A stretch of DNA of 63,492 nucleotides from an uncultured Atopostipes sp. Its GTDB lineage: Bacteria; Bacillota; Bacilli; Lactobacillales; Carnobacteriaceae_A. A program made the translations under genes and the position numbers. This document shows positions 7,021 through 16,814 of the stretch, piece by piece (the first letter of the stretch is position 1; every line of letters begins with the position of its first letter). The stretch lies in the NCBI GenBank assembly GCA_910588235.1, contig CAJUOQ010000009.1:1-63492 (forward strand), read 5' to 3'. The notes under the pieces are model-generated. The model worked only from the letters and a program-made list of their open reading frames with translations. It searched no databases and had not been told where the DNA came from.

Positions 7021-8949
7021 TCATTTTGTCGCTTCGTCCAGCAAGTTCTCTAAGAACTCCTCACGGTCCACATTGACGGTTTTCTTCTCGCCATATTTAC
7101 GAACAGATAATTCATTGTCCGCAATTTCATTATCCCCGATAACGATTTGGTAAGGGATTTTTTGTGTTTGCGCTTCGCGGATCTTGTAGCCCATTTTTTC
7201 ATTGCGTAAGTCGGATTCGACACGCAGACCTTTTCGTTTCATTTCACCGACAAGATCGACGACGGCATCCCCATGTAATTCTTCATTGACGGGAATGACC
7301 ACGGCTTGTACCGGTGCTAACCAAGTTGGGAACGCGCCTTTGTAGCGTTCGAGTAAGTAAGCGACAAAGCGTTCCATTGTCGATACAATGCCCCGGTGAA
7401 TAACAACCGGACGGTGTGTGTCTGCCCCATCTTCGCCGACGTAAGTTAAGTCGAAACGTTCAGGCAGTAAGAAGTCCAATTGAATCGTGGACAAGGTTTC
7501 TTCATTGCCGAGCGCTGTTTTCACTTGAACGTCTAGTTTGGGGCCGTAAAAGGCTGCTTCCCCTTCTGCTTCGACGTATTCTAAACCAAGCTCATCCATC
7601 GCTTCTTTCAACATGGCTTCCGCGCTTTCCCACATTTCGTCATCGTCGAAGTATTTTTCCTTATCTTCTGGGTCACGATAACTTAAGCGGAAGTGGTAGT
7701 CTTCAATATCAAAGTCTTCATAGACTTCAATTAATAGTTCGACGACCCGGTTAAATTCTTCTTTAATTTGATCCGGACGTACAAAGACGTGCGCATCGTT
7801 TAAAGTCATTTCACGGACACGTTGTAGACCAGATAAAGCACCTGATTTTTCATAACGGTGCATCATGCCTAATTCCGCAATTCGGATCGGCAATTCACGG
7901 TAACTGTGCGTATCATTTTTATAAACCAGCATATGGTGCGGACAGTTCATCGGACGTAACACGAGTTCCTCGCCGTCCCCCATATCCATCGGTGGGAACA
8001 TATCCTCTTGGTAATGCGCTAAGTGGCCCGAAGTTTTGTATAAATCAATATCGGCCATAATCGGTGTATAAACATGGTCATAGCCCAGGCTTATTTCTTT
8101 GTCGACAATATAACGTTCGATCGTGCGGCGGACCGTCGCGCCTTTTGGTAACCAGAAAGGAAGACCAGCGCCTGCTTGCGGGTCGATCATAAAGATATCT
8201 AATTCTTTTCCTAACTTACGGTGGTCCCGTTCTTTCGCTTCTTCGCGCATTTTTAGATAAGCTTTTAAGTCTTTTTTGTTGAAGAAAGCTGTCCCGTACA
8301 CACGTTGCATCATTTTATTGTCAGAGTTTCCACGCCAGTATGCCCCTGCTAGTGATAGCAATTTGAAGACTTGCAGTTTACCAGTAGATTCCACGTGCAC
8401 GCCTCGACAAAGGTCGGTAAATTCGCCTTGAGAATAAACTGTAATAATTTCATCTTCCGGCATATCATTGATTAATTCAATTTTATAAGGATCCGCGCTG
8501 AAGATTTCAAACGCTTCTTTACGGGTAACTTCCCGGCGTTCAAACGGATAATTGGCTTTCACAATTTCCATCATTTCTTTTTCAATCGCTGGCAACTCAT
8601 CTTCTGTTAACTGCTCTTCCATGTCGGTATCATAGTAAAAGCCGTTTTCGATCGTTGGTCCTACACCAAACTTCACATCCGGGTGTAGACGTCGGATCGC
8701 TTGCGCCATAATATGCGCCGCTGAGTGACGTAAAATATCTAATGCTTCGTCGTCATCGTTCGTAATAATTTCAATCGCGCCATCTTCTGTCAATGGGCGT
8801 GTATAGTCTACAAGTTCTCCATTATAACGTGCAGCGATGCCTGCTTTTTGTAGGCCTTTGCCGATTGAGCCGGCAACATCTTTTGCAGTGGTTTCTTTGG
8901 GAAAAGATTTTTCTGTTCCATCTGGTAAAGTAACTAAAATTTCTGCCAT
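7021..8949 (-). CDS. thrS: Threonyl-tRNA synthetase
   Basis: Charges tRNA-Thr in the cytoplasm. Order of domains: TGS (residues 1-63), SAD editing domain (HSAAHIMAQ from residue 75), class II catalytic core (about 245-535) and C-terminal anticodon-binding domain. The catalytic zinc ligands are seen in PMNCPHHM (Cys near 334), NDAHVF (His near 385) and VIHRGI (His near 510); motif 2 arginine lies in MHRYEKSGALSG. 642 residues, full length. Regulated by the T-box leader at 8990-9261. The ribosome site GGAAGGA is about 12 bases from the ATG. A fossil copy of its C-terminus lies at 3039-3167. Confidence 0.97.
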   Translation of the reverse strand: MAEILVTLPDGTEKSFPKETTAKDVAGSIGKGLQKAGIAARYNGELVDYTRPLTEDGAIEIITNDDDEALDILRHSAAHIMAQAIRRLHPDVKFGVGPTIENGFYYDTDMEEQLTEDELPAIEKEMMEIVKANYPFERREVTRKEAFEIFSADPYKIELINDMPEDEIITVYSQGEFTDLCRGVHVESTGKLQVFKLLSLAGAYWRGNSDNKMMQRVYGTAFFNKKDLKAYLKMREEAKERDHRKLGKELDIFMIDPQAGAGLPFWLPKGATVRRTIERYIVDKEISLGYDHVYTPIMADIDLYKTSGHLAHYQEDMFPPMDMGDGEELVLRPMNCPHHMLVYKNDTHSYRELPIRIAELGMMHRYEKSGALSGLQRVREMTLNDAHVFVRPDQIKEEFNRVVELLIEVYEDFDIEDYHFRLSYRDPEDKEKYFDDDEMWESAEAMLKEAMDELGLEYVEAEGEAAFYGPKLDVQVKTALGNEETLSTIQLDFLLPERFDLTYVGEDGADTHRPVVIHRGIVSTMERFVAYLLERYKGAFPTWLAPVQAVVIPVNEELHGDAVVDLVGEMKRKGLRVESDLRNEKMGYKIREAQTQKIPYQIVIGDNEIADNELSVRKYGEKKTVNVDREEFLENLLDEATK

Positions 8950-8989
8950 TTTTTTTCATCGTCCTTCCTTATTCTTTTAAACATTTCCA

Positions 8990-9261
8990 AATAAAAAATC
9001 CCATCAGATTTATTCAACATAAACCTAATGGGACGTTAATTTCGACGTGGTTCCACCCAACTTCATGACGACAGAAATTTATTCTGTGTCAGACTCGTAT
9101 ACTTGATAACGCTAAGTGGGCGGTTGATTTATAACAAGTTCATCAACTCTCGAAAGGGGTCAGTGAAGCTTTATTTTCGAAAACTCTCATCGGTTGTTTT
9201 CTTTTCTGTAAAATAAAAGACCTTCAAAGATGTCTTTCTCTGTGATTTTTGTTGTTTAGTT
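8990..9261 (-). promoter_or_regulatory. Threonine T-box leader of thrS
   Basis: The minus strand carries the T-box core GGGTGGAACCACG (9046-9059), which pairs with the acceptor end of uncharged tRNA, followed by the terminator hairpin at 9000-9032 and a T run. Upstream lies about 200 nt able to form stem I. A threonine codon ACC at 9192-9194 is a candidate specifier, but its loop was not folded. Uncharged tRNA-Thr would stabilise the antiterminator and raise ThrS synthesis. Confidence 0.88.
9000..9032 (-). terminator. Regulated terminator of the thrS T-box
   Basis: Stem CCCATTAG/CTGATGGG (one non-Watson-Crick pair) followed on the minus strand by ATTTTTTATT, between the T-box core and the thrS start codon. 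Confidence 0.85.
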
Positions 9262-9267
9262 ATTAAT

Positions 9268-9296
9268 AAGATACCACTTAATCATTTTTTGTGCAA
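9268..9296 (-). promoter_or_regulatory. Promoter of thrS
   Basis: Minus-strand -35 TTGCAC (9291-9296) and -10 TATCTT (9268-9273), 17 bp apart. The start point would be near 9261, giving a leader of about 310 nt that contains the T-box. Confidence 0.6.
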
Positions 9297-9393
9297 ATGT
9301 TTTTTGCTTTTTGTGGTTTTCATTCGTTGGGAGCACGCAAGAGCGCTTCGTTTTCGAATAGCTCCAGGTATTTTACGCCACTGCTTTGACTCC

Positions 9394-10320
9394 TTACTCC
9401 ACATTTCGACGGTTTTTCCCAGAGACTTCCACACTTCGCGTCAAGAATTTTACGCGTTCCATAATTCGTTGCGCTTTTAAGGGACTGGGTTCGCCTCTTT
9501 GATTATACGTTAAGTGTTCTTCCAACTGGTTCAGGTCGAAGTTGGAACTGAATAAAGTCGGCAGTTCATTTTGCATGCGGTATTGTAAAATAACGCCTAA
9601 CACATCGTCCCGGATCCAGTCGGTCGGGTACTCGGCTCCGATATCGTCCAACATCAAAATCGGTGCTTCTTTATAGGCATCTAGCTTCTCGGCGGTCGTG
9701 TCGTCGCCGATGGAGCTCCGCATTTCGGAAGTGAAAGTCGGATAATGCACTAATGTTGAAGGATAACCAAAGGTGGATAATTCATGCGCCATCGCCCCGA
9801 GTAAATAAGTTTTTCCGACCCCAAAAGCGCCATGTAAATACAGGCCTTTATGGAATCGGTCTGGATTTTGGACATACTCTTCGACAAAGCGTACGCCTTG
9901 TTCCAATGCTTCTCGGCGGCCGTGCGTATCTTCATATTCAGTAAACGTCGCGTCCTTAATGTCTTTTGGCATATAGACCGAATGAATCCGACGTTTTAAA
10001 TCTTCTTCTGCTCGTTTGTGCATATGATCTGCCGTCGCGACATAAGTCACTTCGATACGCTTATTGTTAATGATCAGTTGCGGCACATAGCCAGGCATCA
10101 GCTGGCCTTTGCCTTTTTTCGCTTTTTCTTTTTCCACGACAAATTCATACAAACTGGCTGCACTTCGCTCCACCGCTTCTGTCGATAACTGGTCTTGGTG
10201 TTCGGTGAGAAAGTGAAAGACATCTTCATCCTGCAAGACCTCGTTAATCATTTGCTGATATTTATCGCGGACTTCCGCTGAATTCGTCATTTTATTTAAG
10301 TAATCTGAAATGCTCTCCAT
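9394..10320 (-). CDS. dnaI: Primosomal protein DnaI, helicase loader
   Basis: AAA+ ATPase that loads the replicative helicase (DnaC in Bacillus) with DnaB and DnaD during initiation and restart. Walker A GAFGVGKT is near residues 164-171, Walker B LMLDDIGAE near 224-232, and SSNF sensor I near 258. 308 residues. The N-terminal domain of the Bacillus protein binds zinc through cysteines; here the matching stretch (about residues 61-103) has none, and the protein has no Cys at all. The start codon overlaps the dnaB stop as TAATG, so the two are translationally coupled. Confidence 0.93.
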   Translation of the reverse strand: MESISDYLNKMTNSAEVRDKYQQMINEVLQDEDVFHFLTEHQDQLSTEAVERSAASLYEFVVEKEKAKKGKGQLMPGYVPQLIINNKRIEVTYVATADHMHKRAEEDLKRRIHSVYMPKDIKDATFTEYEDTHGRREALEQGVRFVEEYVQNPDRFHKGLYLHGAFGVGKTYLLGAMAHELSTFGYPSTLVHYPTFTSEMRSSIGDDTTAEKLDAYKEAPILMLDDIGAEYPTDWIRDDVLGVILQYRMQNELPTLFSSNFDLNQLEEHLTYNQRGEPSPLKAQRIMERVKFLTRSVEVSGKNRRNVE

Positions 10321-11765
10321 TAATTATCCTCCTGTTCTTCCCGTAATTTGCGGAGTCGAGCCAGACGTTCTTGCAAGGAGTCCGATTCTTCCGCTGAAAC
10401 TAATTGATCTTCTTGCTCGGTATCTTTCTTTTCGCCTTTGGCCCAGTCGGGTAATTTTTCTTCGCGGCGCGGTTTTTGATAAGGATTGTTGTAGTTTCTC
10501 TTTCCTTGCTGTTGCCCGCGGTTATTCGTTTTGCGCGGCTGTGTGTACAGCGTCTTAATTTTAGAGATCGCTTGTTCTGCTGACTTGACGCCATTTTGTG
10601 CCCAATCATTGGCAATCGTCATCGCATAGTTTTTCTCCAACATCACGGACTCTTTGCCCACTAAAATATAATTCAATAAGATATTGATCACTTCTTTTGT
10701 CAACGGCGATTGTTCTACGAGTTCTTTCAGAACCCATTGTTCGTTCGTCGTGACAAAGCCACCTTTTTGCTCCTTGATGGAACTTAAATAATTGGCAGGC
10801 GGTGTTTTTTTCGCGTGATGAATAATCGCAATTTCTGATTTCGAAAAACCCTCTTTTTGTAATTCACTCGTATCCACGGCCGGTTCCGCTGCTTTTGGTT
10901 CGCCTTGAAGTTGCTGTTCACTTTTAATGCCTTTGGCTTTTTGCTTATTCGCGTAATTGTCTTGTACATTTTTCGTGAATTTATTTTTATTCACTTTCCC
11001 CGAGTCTACATCCGCACTTTCTAAAATCAACCCTTGCATGGTCATTTCATCAATGCCATAGACAATATGAAACGTATAAATTAATTCTTTAATTTCTGCC
11101 GTTAAACTCTCGCGGCTCACAAAATGTTTATCCAAACCGGCTTTGAAAAAGTCATAATCAAAGGTATCGGTATTTTCAATCGTTTCCGCAATTTTTGGTC
11201 GCTGGGGACTATCAAACGGCATAAAGTCTGTTTGACTGAGGACCTCAGTATTTTGAAAATCAAAGTGATAAACATCTAAGAAAGAACGCGTCGTTTCTTC
11301 GTACGCTTGCTTATCTTCCGTCGGGATCAGTAACGTATCCAACGCTTCTTGGAATAAACGCTCACCAATTTTTTCAATTAACAACGTGCGTAACAAACTA
11401 TCTTTAAAGAAAGCTTCGGCAGACAGGGGCGGCATTAGTTCATAAAAATAGCTACCCTCTTCTTCTTTTGAACGGTAAATCCGTAAAAGGCCTAAGCCTT
11501 CGAGTCGAATGCGTGCATGGTAAAAATCAGGAATGCCAATATCCAATTTCGTTAATAACTCTGAAATCGTCGTCCCCTTCACGTTCGTCTGGAACTCTAA
11601 ATCCGCAAAAAACGAAAGATATAAAGAGTAGGCCTGCGCGCCGATTAAAGGGCGGTACAGCTTAGTTAAGACATGCACATCTTTAAACGTTATCGATTGA
11701 TTTGCTTCAATTTGAACATAATCTTTGGGATCAATCACTTTCCACGGGTAGTTATTCGTCGTCAT
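10320..11765 (-). CDS. dnaB: Replication initiation and membrane attachment protein DnaB
   Basis: Firmicute DnaB, not the E. coli helicase; it acts with DnaD and DnaI in helicase loading at oriC and at stalled forks. 481 residues with two DnaB/DnaD-type winged-helix and DDBH2 regions (near 50-160 and 310-400) and a charged, Arg/Lys-rich tail (QPRKTNNRGQQQGKRNYN). Lies between nrdR and dnaI in the order known from Bacillus. ATG is preceded by GAGGAGA. Confidence 0.9.
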   Translation of the reverse strand: MTTNNYPWKVIDPKDYVQIEANQSITFKDVHVLTKLYRPLIGAQAYSLYLSFFADLEFQTNVKGTTISELLTKLDIGIPDFYHARIRLEGLGLLRIYRSKEEEGSYFYELMPPLSAEAFFKDSLLRTLLIEKIGERLFQEALDTLLIPTEDKQAYEETTRSFLDVYHFDFQNTEVLSQTDFMPFDSPQRPKIAETIENTDTFDYDFFKAGLDKHFVSRESLTAEIKELIYTFHIVYGIDEMTMQGLILESADVDSGKVNKNKFTKNVQDNYANKQKAKGIKSEQQLQGEPKAAEPAVDTSELQKEGFSKSEIAIIHHAKKTPPANYLSSIKEQKGGFVTTNEQWVLKELVEQSPLTKEVINILLNYILVGKESVMLEKNYAMTIANDWAQNGVKSAEQAISKIKTLYTQPRKTNNRGQQQGKRNYNNPYQKPRREEKLPDWAKGEKKDTEQEDQLVSAEESDSLQERLARLRKLREEQEDN

Positions 11766-11803
11766 CCGTTACATGTCTCCTCTCTACTTTTGTTTTTTAG
11801 CCA

Positions 11804-12274
11804 TTATTCTTCCGGCTCATCCTGTTTATCGCCAATATTTCTCATCTCTTGCATAAAGACTTCGATATCTTGAAATTGACGGTAAACACTGGCAAACCGA
11901 ATATAAGCCACATCATCCACTTGCGCCAGTTCATCCATCACATACTCGCCAATTTCTTCCGATTGAATCTCGCGTAAGCCTTCATCGCGAATTTTCGCTT
12001 CGACCCGGCTCACAATCTCATCTTGTTCTTCGGCAGAAAATGGCCGCTTCTCAAAGGCACGATGAATCCCGCGCAGAATTTTTGAGCGATCAAATTCTTC
12101 ACGGTCACCATTTTTCTTCACCACCAAGAGTGGGGTTTGTTCAATCCGTTCATAAGTCGTAAATCGATATCCGCAATTTTCACATTCGCGACGTCGCCGA
12201 ATAGCCATCCCTTCGTCAGAAGGCCGACTATCAATGACACGACTGCCGATATGTGAACAACATGGGCACTTCAT
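11804..12274 (-). CDS. nrdR: Transcriptional repressor NrdR
   Basis: Controls ribonucleotide reductase operons according to the ATP/dATP ratio. The zinc ribbon is complete, with CPCC at residues 3-6 and CENCGYRF near 31-38; an ATP-cone domain follows (about residues 49-140: VVKKNGDREEFDRSKILRGI at its start). 156 residues, typical. Heads the nrdR-dnaB-dnaI gene set; an extended -10 lies at 12307-12312. Confidence 0.95.
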   Translation of the reverse strand: MKCPCCSHIGSRVIDSRPSDEGMAIRRRRECENCGYRFTTYERIEQTPLLVVKKNGDREEFDRSKILRGIHRAFEKRPFSAEEQDEIVSRVEAKIRDEGLREIQSEEIGEYVMDELAQVDDVAYIRFASVYRQFQDIEVFMQEMRNIGDKQDEPEE

Positions 12275-12306
12275 TCAAATCAGTCCTTTTTGTTTTCTTG
12301 TCTCCA

Positions 12307-12312
12307 ATTATA
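12307..12312 (-). promoter_or_regulatory. Extended -10 element upstream of nrdR
   Basis: Minus-strand TATAAT preceded by TGC (TGn extension), 33 bases before the nrdR ATG; no good -35 is present. Confidence 0.45.
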
Positions 12313-12493
12313 GCATAAGGAAGACGAGGGACGGAAATAAATTCAAGATCTTTTGCTTGATTTTTGAAATAATCTAACGATCGGCTGCTTTTTTAGTGTA
12401 AAAACGAACAATCCCCAAGTAAAGATTGGCTAAAAGGACGTCTATATGAAATATTTTAGCTTCAACTACTTATGAATCGTTCTCGGTTCGTTG

Positions 12494-13111
12494 TTACTCT
12501 TTGATCAACTGATCGCCAAAGTTCGCTCGTAACCAATCATCGACTTGTTCTAAGGTCGCTTCCACAGTTCCATTATTGTCGATTAAAATATCAGCGGCTG
12601 CTGCTTTCTCCGTTAGCGGCAGTTGTGCAGCAATCCGCTGACGCGCCTCGGCTTCTGAGAGTTCAGGATTTCTTTGTAATAGGCGTTTGCACTGTGTTTC
12701 TTGGTCGACAAAGACCACCAACACCTCATCCACTTCTGTTTCATACGCTTCCTCATAAAGGAGCGGGATATCTAAAACAATTAAAGGATGATTTTCCGCC
12801 AATAGCGCTTCTTTCGCCGCTAAAATTTCTTGCCGGATTTCTCCTTGGACAATCTCATTTAAAGTCTGCCGCTTTTCGGGATCGTTAAAAATCGTTGTGC
12901 CCAAACGTTGTCGATCTACTTCCCCATCTTCCAGCAAAAATTCTGGGCCAAAGGTCTCAGCGATTTTCTGGACGGCGGGTGTTCCTGCGCGCATCACTTC
13001 CCGCGCAATCAGATCCGCATCCACAATCGGAATCTGTAAACTTTTTAAATAACGACTGACCGTTGATTTTCCGGAAGCAATGCCGCCGGTCAGGCCTAAT
13101 ACTTTGGTCAT
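12494..13111 (-). CDS. coaE: Dephospho-CoA kinase
   Basis: Last step of coenzyme A synthesis: phosphorylates the 3' hydroxyl of dephospho-CoA. P-loop GLTGGIASGKST at residues 6-17, then VDADLIAREV of the CoA domain. The frame opens at 13147 inside mutM, but the ATG at 13111 is preferred: it begins MTKVLGLTGG like family members, has GAAAGAG upstream and gives 205 residues, the usual length. It follows mutM by five bases. Confidence 0.93.
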   Translation of the reverse strand: MTKVLGLTGGIASGKSTVSRYLKSLQIPIVDADLIAREVMRAGTPAVQKIAETFGPEFLLEDGEVDRQRLGTTIFNDPEKRQTLNEIVQGEIRQEILAAKEALLAENHPLIVLDIPLLYEEAYETEVDEVLVVFVDQETQCKRLLQRNPELSEAEARQRIAAQLPLTEKAAAADILIDNNGTVEATLEQVDDWLRANFGDQLIKE

Positions 13112-13116
13112 GGTAT

Positions 13117-13962
13117 TCACTCTTTCATCGGCTGGCAAACAGGACAATAGTGCGTCCCGCGACCGGCAACTTTTATTTTTTCAATTTCATTGCCACAGTT
13201 TACACAAGCTTCACCGTCTCTGCCATACACCTGCAATTGCTCTTGAAAGGTCCCGACGTCGCCAAAGGCATTTTGATAAGAACGAATCGTCGTTCCCCCA
13301 TTTTCGATCGCTTCGTCGAGTGTTTCAATAATCGCTTCGTGCAATCGTATTTCTTCACTCTCGGTTAAGCGATTGGCAGGAGTCACCGGATGAATTTGCG
13401 CTCGAAATAAGATCTCATCCGCATAAATATTTCCAATGCCGACGACAATTTGTTGATCCAACAAGACGCCTTTAATCGCTTTGGTGCGCCGTGTTAAGAA
13501 TTCTTGCATATCCTCTAAAGCAAAATCTTCCGCGGTCGGTTCGGGTCCTAATTTAGCGAGCGATTTATGTTCAAATTCTTCCCCTTTCGCCACTAAACTC
13601 ATGCGTCCAAATTTGCGCACATCGAGATACCATAATTTCTTGCCACTTTCTAAATGAAAAATCACATGCGTATGTTTCGTACGACGCGGAAGTTGTCCGG
13701 TCGCCGACGGTTCCACCAGTTGGTATTTTCCTTCCATCCGCAAGTGCGAAATCAAGACATCGTCGGTAAAATAAAACAATAAAAATTTCCCACGGCGACG
13801 CACGGCTTCAATTTCTTGCCCCACGAGCCGTCTTGAAAATTCATTCACCGCCGGCGATTCGATGATGCGCGGCCAACGGACTTCGACCTTCGCAATCGTT
13901 TCGCCGACGACGAGATTATTTAATCCTTGTCTGACATTTTCTACTTCTGGTAATTCTGGCAA
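13117..13962 (-). CDS. mutM: Formamidopyrimidine-DNA glycosylase
   Basis: Removes oxidised purines such as 8-oxoguanine and cuts the abasic site. The N-terminal PELPEV gives the catalytic Pro2 after Met removal and Glu3; Lys in GKFLLF (near 60) is also conserved. The C-terminal zinc finger is intact (CVNCG near 248, CPVC near 274) with the DNA-intercalating GRGTHY. 281 residues. Start codon is TTG with GGAG upstream. Sits between polA and coaE as in Bacillus. Confidence 0.95.
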   Translation of the reverse strand: MPELPEVENVRQGLNNLVVGETIAKVEVRWPRIIESPAVNEFSRRLVGQEIEAVRRRGKFLLFYFTDDVLISHLRMEGKYQLVEPSATGQLPRRTKHTHVIFHLESGKKLWYLDVRKFGRMSLVAKGEEFEHKSLAKLGPEPTAEDFALEDMQEFLTRRTKAIKGVLLDQQIVVGIGNIYADEILFRAQIHPVTPANRLTESEEIRLHEAIIETLDEAIENGGTTIRSYQNAFGDVGTFQEQLQVYGRDGEACVNCGNEIEKIKVAGRGTHYCPVCQPMKE

Positions 13963-14002
13963 AAATCTTCCGCTCCATTCTTTCTAACGAACTACTTTCT
14001 TT

Positions 14003-16660
14003 TTATAAATCATACCAAGTGTCGCCGGCGTTACTTTCGACGAGTAACGGAATCGACAACTCTAAAGCATGTTCCATCGTTTCTTCGACGAGTTTTTCCA
14101 AGGCGGGAATTTCCGCTTCCGGCGCTTCAAAGACTAACTCATCATGTACTTGTAGTAACATATTCGCTTCTAAGTTTTCTTTCTCTAAACGTTCCGCCAC
14201 TTGGACCATCGCCACTTTAATAATATCCGCCGCACTTCCTTGGATCGGCGTATTCATCGCGGTTCTTTCCGCAAAGGAACGAATATTAAAGTTGCGCGAG
14301 TTAATATCAGGTAAATAACGACGGCGGTGGAAAATCGTCTCCACATAGCCGGCCTCTTTGGCTTCGCGAATAATATCATCAATATATTCTTTCACACCTG
14401 GGAAGCGCTCAAAGTACGTGTCGATATAATCTTTCGCTTCCGCGCGACTGATGTTTAAGTTTTCCGATAAGCCATAATCTGAAATACCGTAAACAATGCC
14501 GAAGTTCACCGCTTTCGCATCGCGGCGCATATTCGGCGTCACTTCCTCTGCGCTCTCTAAACCAAACACCCGCACTGCAGTCGTTGTATGGACATCTTCA
14601 TTGCGCTGGAAGGTTTCAATTAAATGCTTGTCTTCCGAAATGTGTGCTAAAATCCGCAGTTCAATCTGTGAATAGTCTGCTGAGAATAATTTCCAATCCG
14701 CTTTTCGCGGCACGAACGCTTGTCGAATTTTACGCCCTTCTTCTAAACGCACTGGAATATTTTGTAAGTTAGGATCGACTGAACTTAAGCGGCCTGTACG
14801 CGCAATCGTTTGTTGGTAACGCGTGTGCACAAGTCCCGTTTCGTCGTCAATCACTTTCAATAAGCCATCCACATAAGTCGATTGGATTTTCGCGATTTGA
14901 CGATATCTTAAAATATACTCGACAATCGGCGCTTCATCTTGCAACTTCTCTAGCACATCTTGTGCCGTTGAATAACCGGTTTTTGTTTTCCGGATCGGTG
15001 TATAACCCATCTTTTCAAATAAAATCACACTTAACTGTTTCGGCGAATTAATATTAAATTCTTCGCCCGCTAATTCATAGATGGTTTTTTCAATATCCGT
15101 CAAGATTTCGGCGAATTCGACTTGTAACTTCTCAATTTGTTCCCGATCGACTTTGATCCCATCGATTTCCATATCCCCTAAAATAAAAGTCAAAGGGAGT
15201 TCAATGTCATACAACAGTTCTTCCTGTTCATTCGCGATCAATTCTTCGGACATCTTGTCTTTCAAATTAAAAATCGCGTCTACTTTAGTAGCGACATGTT
15301 TATACATTTTTTCTTTCTCTTCCGGCACCGCAATGCTTTTACCTTTTCCATAAACGGCTTCGTCCGGTAACACCCCTTGATAACCATGTTTTTCCGCAAT
15401 ATCTGCAAAATCTCCACTACTATCTTCGGATGTAAGTAAATAAGAAGCCAACATCGTATCAAAATTCACACCCATTAAGTCCAACTCACGCAATGTCAAC
15501 GCGACATAAGCTGCTTTCGCGTCATACGTGAATTTATGTTGGGCTTCATTTTGAATATAATCTTTGAAAGCCTCTGCGTCTAAAGCGGTCTCGATATCTG
15601 TCACATAAACTTGTTCATCCGTGCCCCAAGCGACCGCTTCGATCGGTGCTTGATGGTAATTATCGGCTAACATTTCTAAATAAAGAGCCGACTGCTCGGT
15701 GAACATTTCAGGTGTAATCTCTTCGACAAATGTATATTCTACTTCATGTTTCGCCTCGTCACTTAATAGATCCATATATTCGGTAGTATCTAAACGTTCG
15801 AGGTGTGATTTGAAGTCCATCTCTTTATAAAAGTCGATCAGTTTTTCCATATCGCGACCCGTATAATCCACCTCTTCTACGCTGACTTCAATCGGTGCTT
15901 CGGTGTTGATCTGCGCGAGTTTTTTACTGAGAAAGGCGGTATCTTTTTCATTGATTAAATTTTCTTTTCGTTTCGAGGGGTTCATTTCATCAATATGGTC
16001 GTACAGATTTTCCATCGTGTCGTATTGGTCTAACAACTTAATCGCTGTTTTATCGCCGACTCCGGTCACTCCCGGAATGTTGTCTGATGGGTCCCCTGAA
16101 AGTCCGAGATAATCGACGACTTGATCCGGACGAACACCCATCAATTCTTTCACCGTTTCAGGCGTGTACTCTTCGACGTTACTGACACCTTTCACGGTAA
16201 TGTCGACCCGGATCTCGTCGGTCGCTAACTGCACCAAGTCTTTATCGCCACTGACGATCACGACTTCATAGCCTTCATCGGCTGCCGCTTCCGCCATCGT
16301 ACCGATAATATCATCCGCTTCATAATTCGGTAATTCATAGCTTTTAATGCCAAAAGCTTGCAGTAACTCTTTCAAATAAGGCATCTGTTCCGACAGTTCA
16401 CCCGGCATGGAGTCCCGCCCGCCTTTATAGTCATCAAAAAATTCATGACGAAAAGTCGTTGAGCCTGCATCAAAAGCGACCATCGCATGCGTTGGCTGTT
16501 CTTTAGCCATAATATTATCCAGCATATTATGAAAGCCGTAGAGTGCGTTCGTATGTAGACCGTTCGAATTTTTCATACGTTCCAACTGACTGTGTAGTGC
16601 ATAAAAAGCTCGGAAGACCACACTGTGTCCATCAATCAATAATAATTTATTTTTACTCAA
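14003..16660 (-). CDS. polA: DNA polymerase I
   Basis: Repair and Okazaki-fragment polymerase. Residues 1-290 form the 5'-3' exonuclease (VVIVSGDKDLVQL, GVTGVGDKTA). Residues about 300-470 match the 3'-5' exonuclease fold, but the acidic DEDD residues are not visible, as in Bacillus stearothermophilus PolI, so proofreading is probably absent. The polymerase part shows motif A DYSQIELRILAHIS, motif B RRDAKAVNFGIVYG and motif C LQVHDEL. 885 residues; TTG start, eight bases after GAAGGAG. A 40-bp repeat array lies upstream. Confidence 0.95.
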   Translation of the reverse strand: MSKNKLLLIDGHSVVFRAFYALHSQLERMKNSNGLHTNALYGFHNMLDNIMAKEQPTHAMVAFDAGSTTFRHEFFDDYKGGRDSMPGELSEQMPYLKELLQAFGIKSYELPNYEADDIIGTMAEAAADEGYEVVIVSGDKDLVQLATDEIRVDITVKGVSNVEEYTPETVKELMGVRPDQVVDYLGLSGDPSDNIPGVTGVGDKTAIKLLDQYDTMENLYDHIDEMNPSKRKENLINEKDTAFLSKKLAQINTEAPIEVSVEEVDYTGRDMEKLIDFYKEMDFKSHLERLDTTEYMDLLSDEAKHEVEYTFVEEITPEMFTEQSALYLEMLADNYHQAPIEAVAWGTDEQVYVTDIETALDAEAFKDYIQNEAQHKFTYDAKAAYVALTLRELDLMGVNFDTMLASYLLTSEDSSGDFADIAEKHGYQGVLPDEAVYGKGKSIAVPEEKEKMYKHVATKVDAIFNLKDKMSEELIANEQEELLYDIELPLTFILGDMEIDGIKVDREQIEKLQVEFAEILTDIEKTIYELAGEEFNINSPKQLSVILFEKMGYTPIRKTKTGYSTAQDVLEKLQDEAPIVEYILRYRQIAKIQSTYVDGLLKVIDDETGLVHTRYQQTIARTGRLSSVDPNLQNIPVRLEEGRKIRQAFVPRKADWKLFSADYSQIELRILAHISEDKHLIETFQRNEDVHTTTAVRVFGLESAEEVTPNMRRDAKAVNFGIVYGISDYGLSENLNISRAEAKDYIDTYFERFPGVKEYIDDIIREAKEAGYVETIFHRRRYLPDINSRNFNIRSFAERTAMNTPIQGSAADIIKVAMVQVAERLEKENLEANMLLQVHDELVFEAPEAEIPALEKLVEETMEHALELSIPLLVESNAGDTWYDL

Positions 16661-16814
16661 AGTATAAACTCCTTCTGCGCTACTTCGTATTTTGTCCTTC
16701 TCATTTTAACAAAAATCAGCGGTTATCTAAAGAAACAAAGCAGATTGCGAATATTTCGGTGGAAACGATGCTGCTTTTTATAGATTTCACAAATACTGTG
16801 AAAGTAGGTCGGGT

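Noticed and set aside
13063..13368. Plus-strand frames over mutM and the start of coaE
   Set aside because: They overlap the zinc finger and P-loop coding regions of well-supported minus-strand genes.
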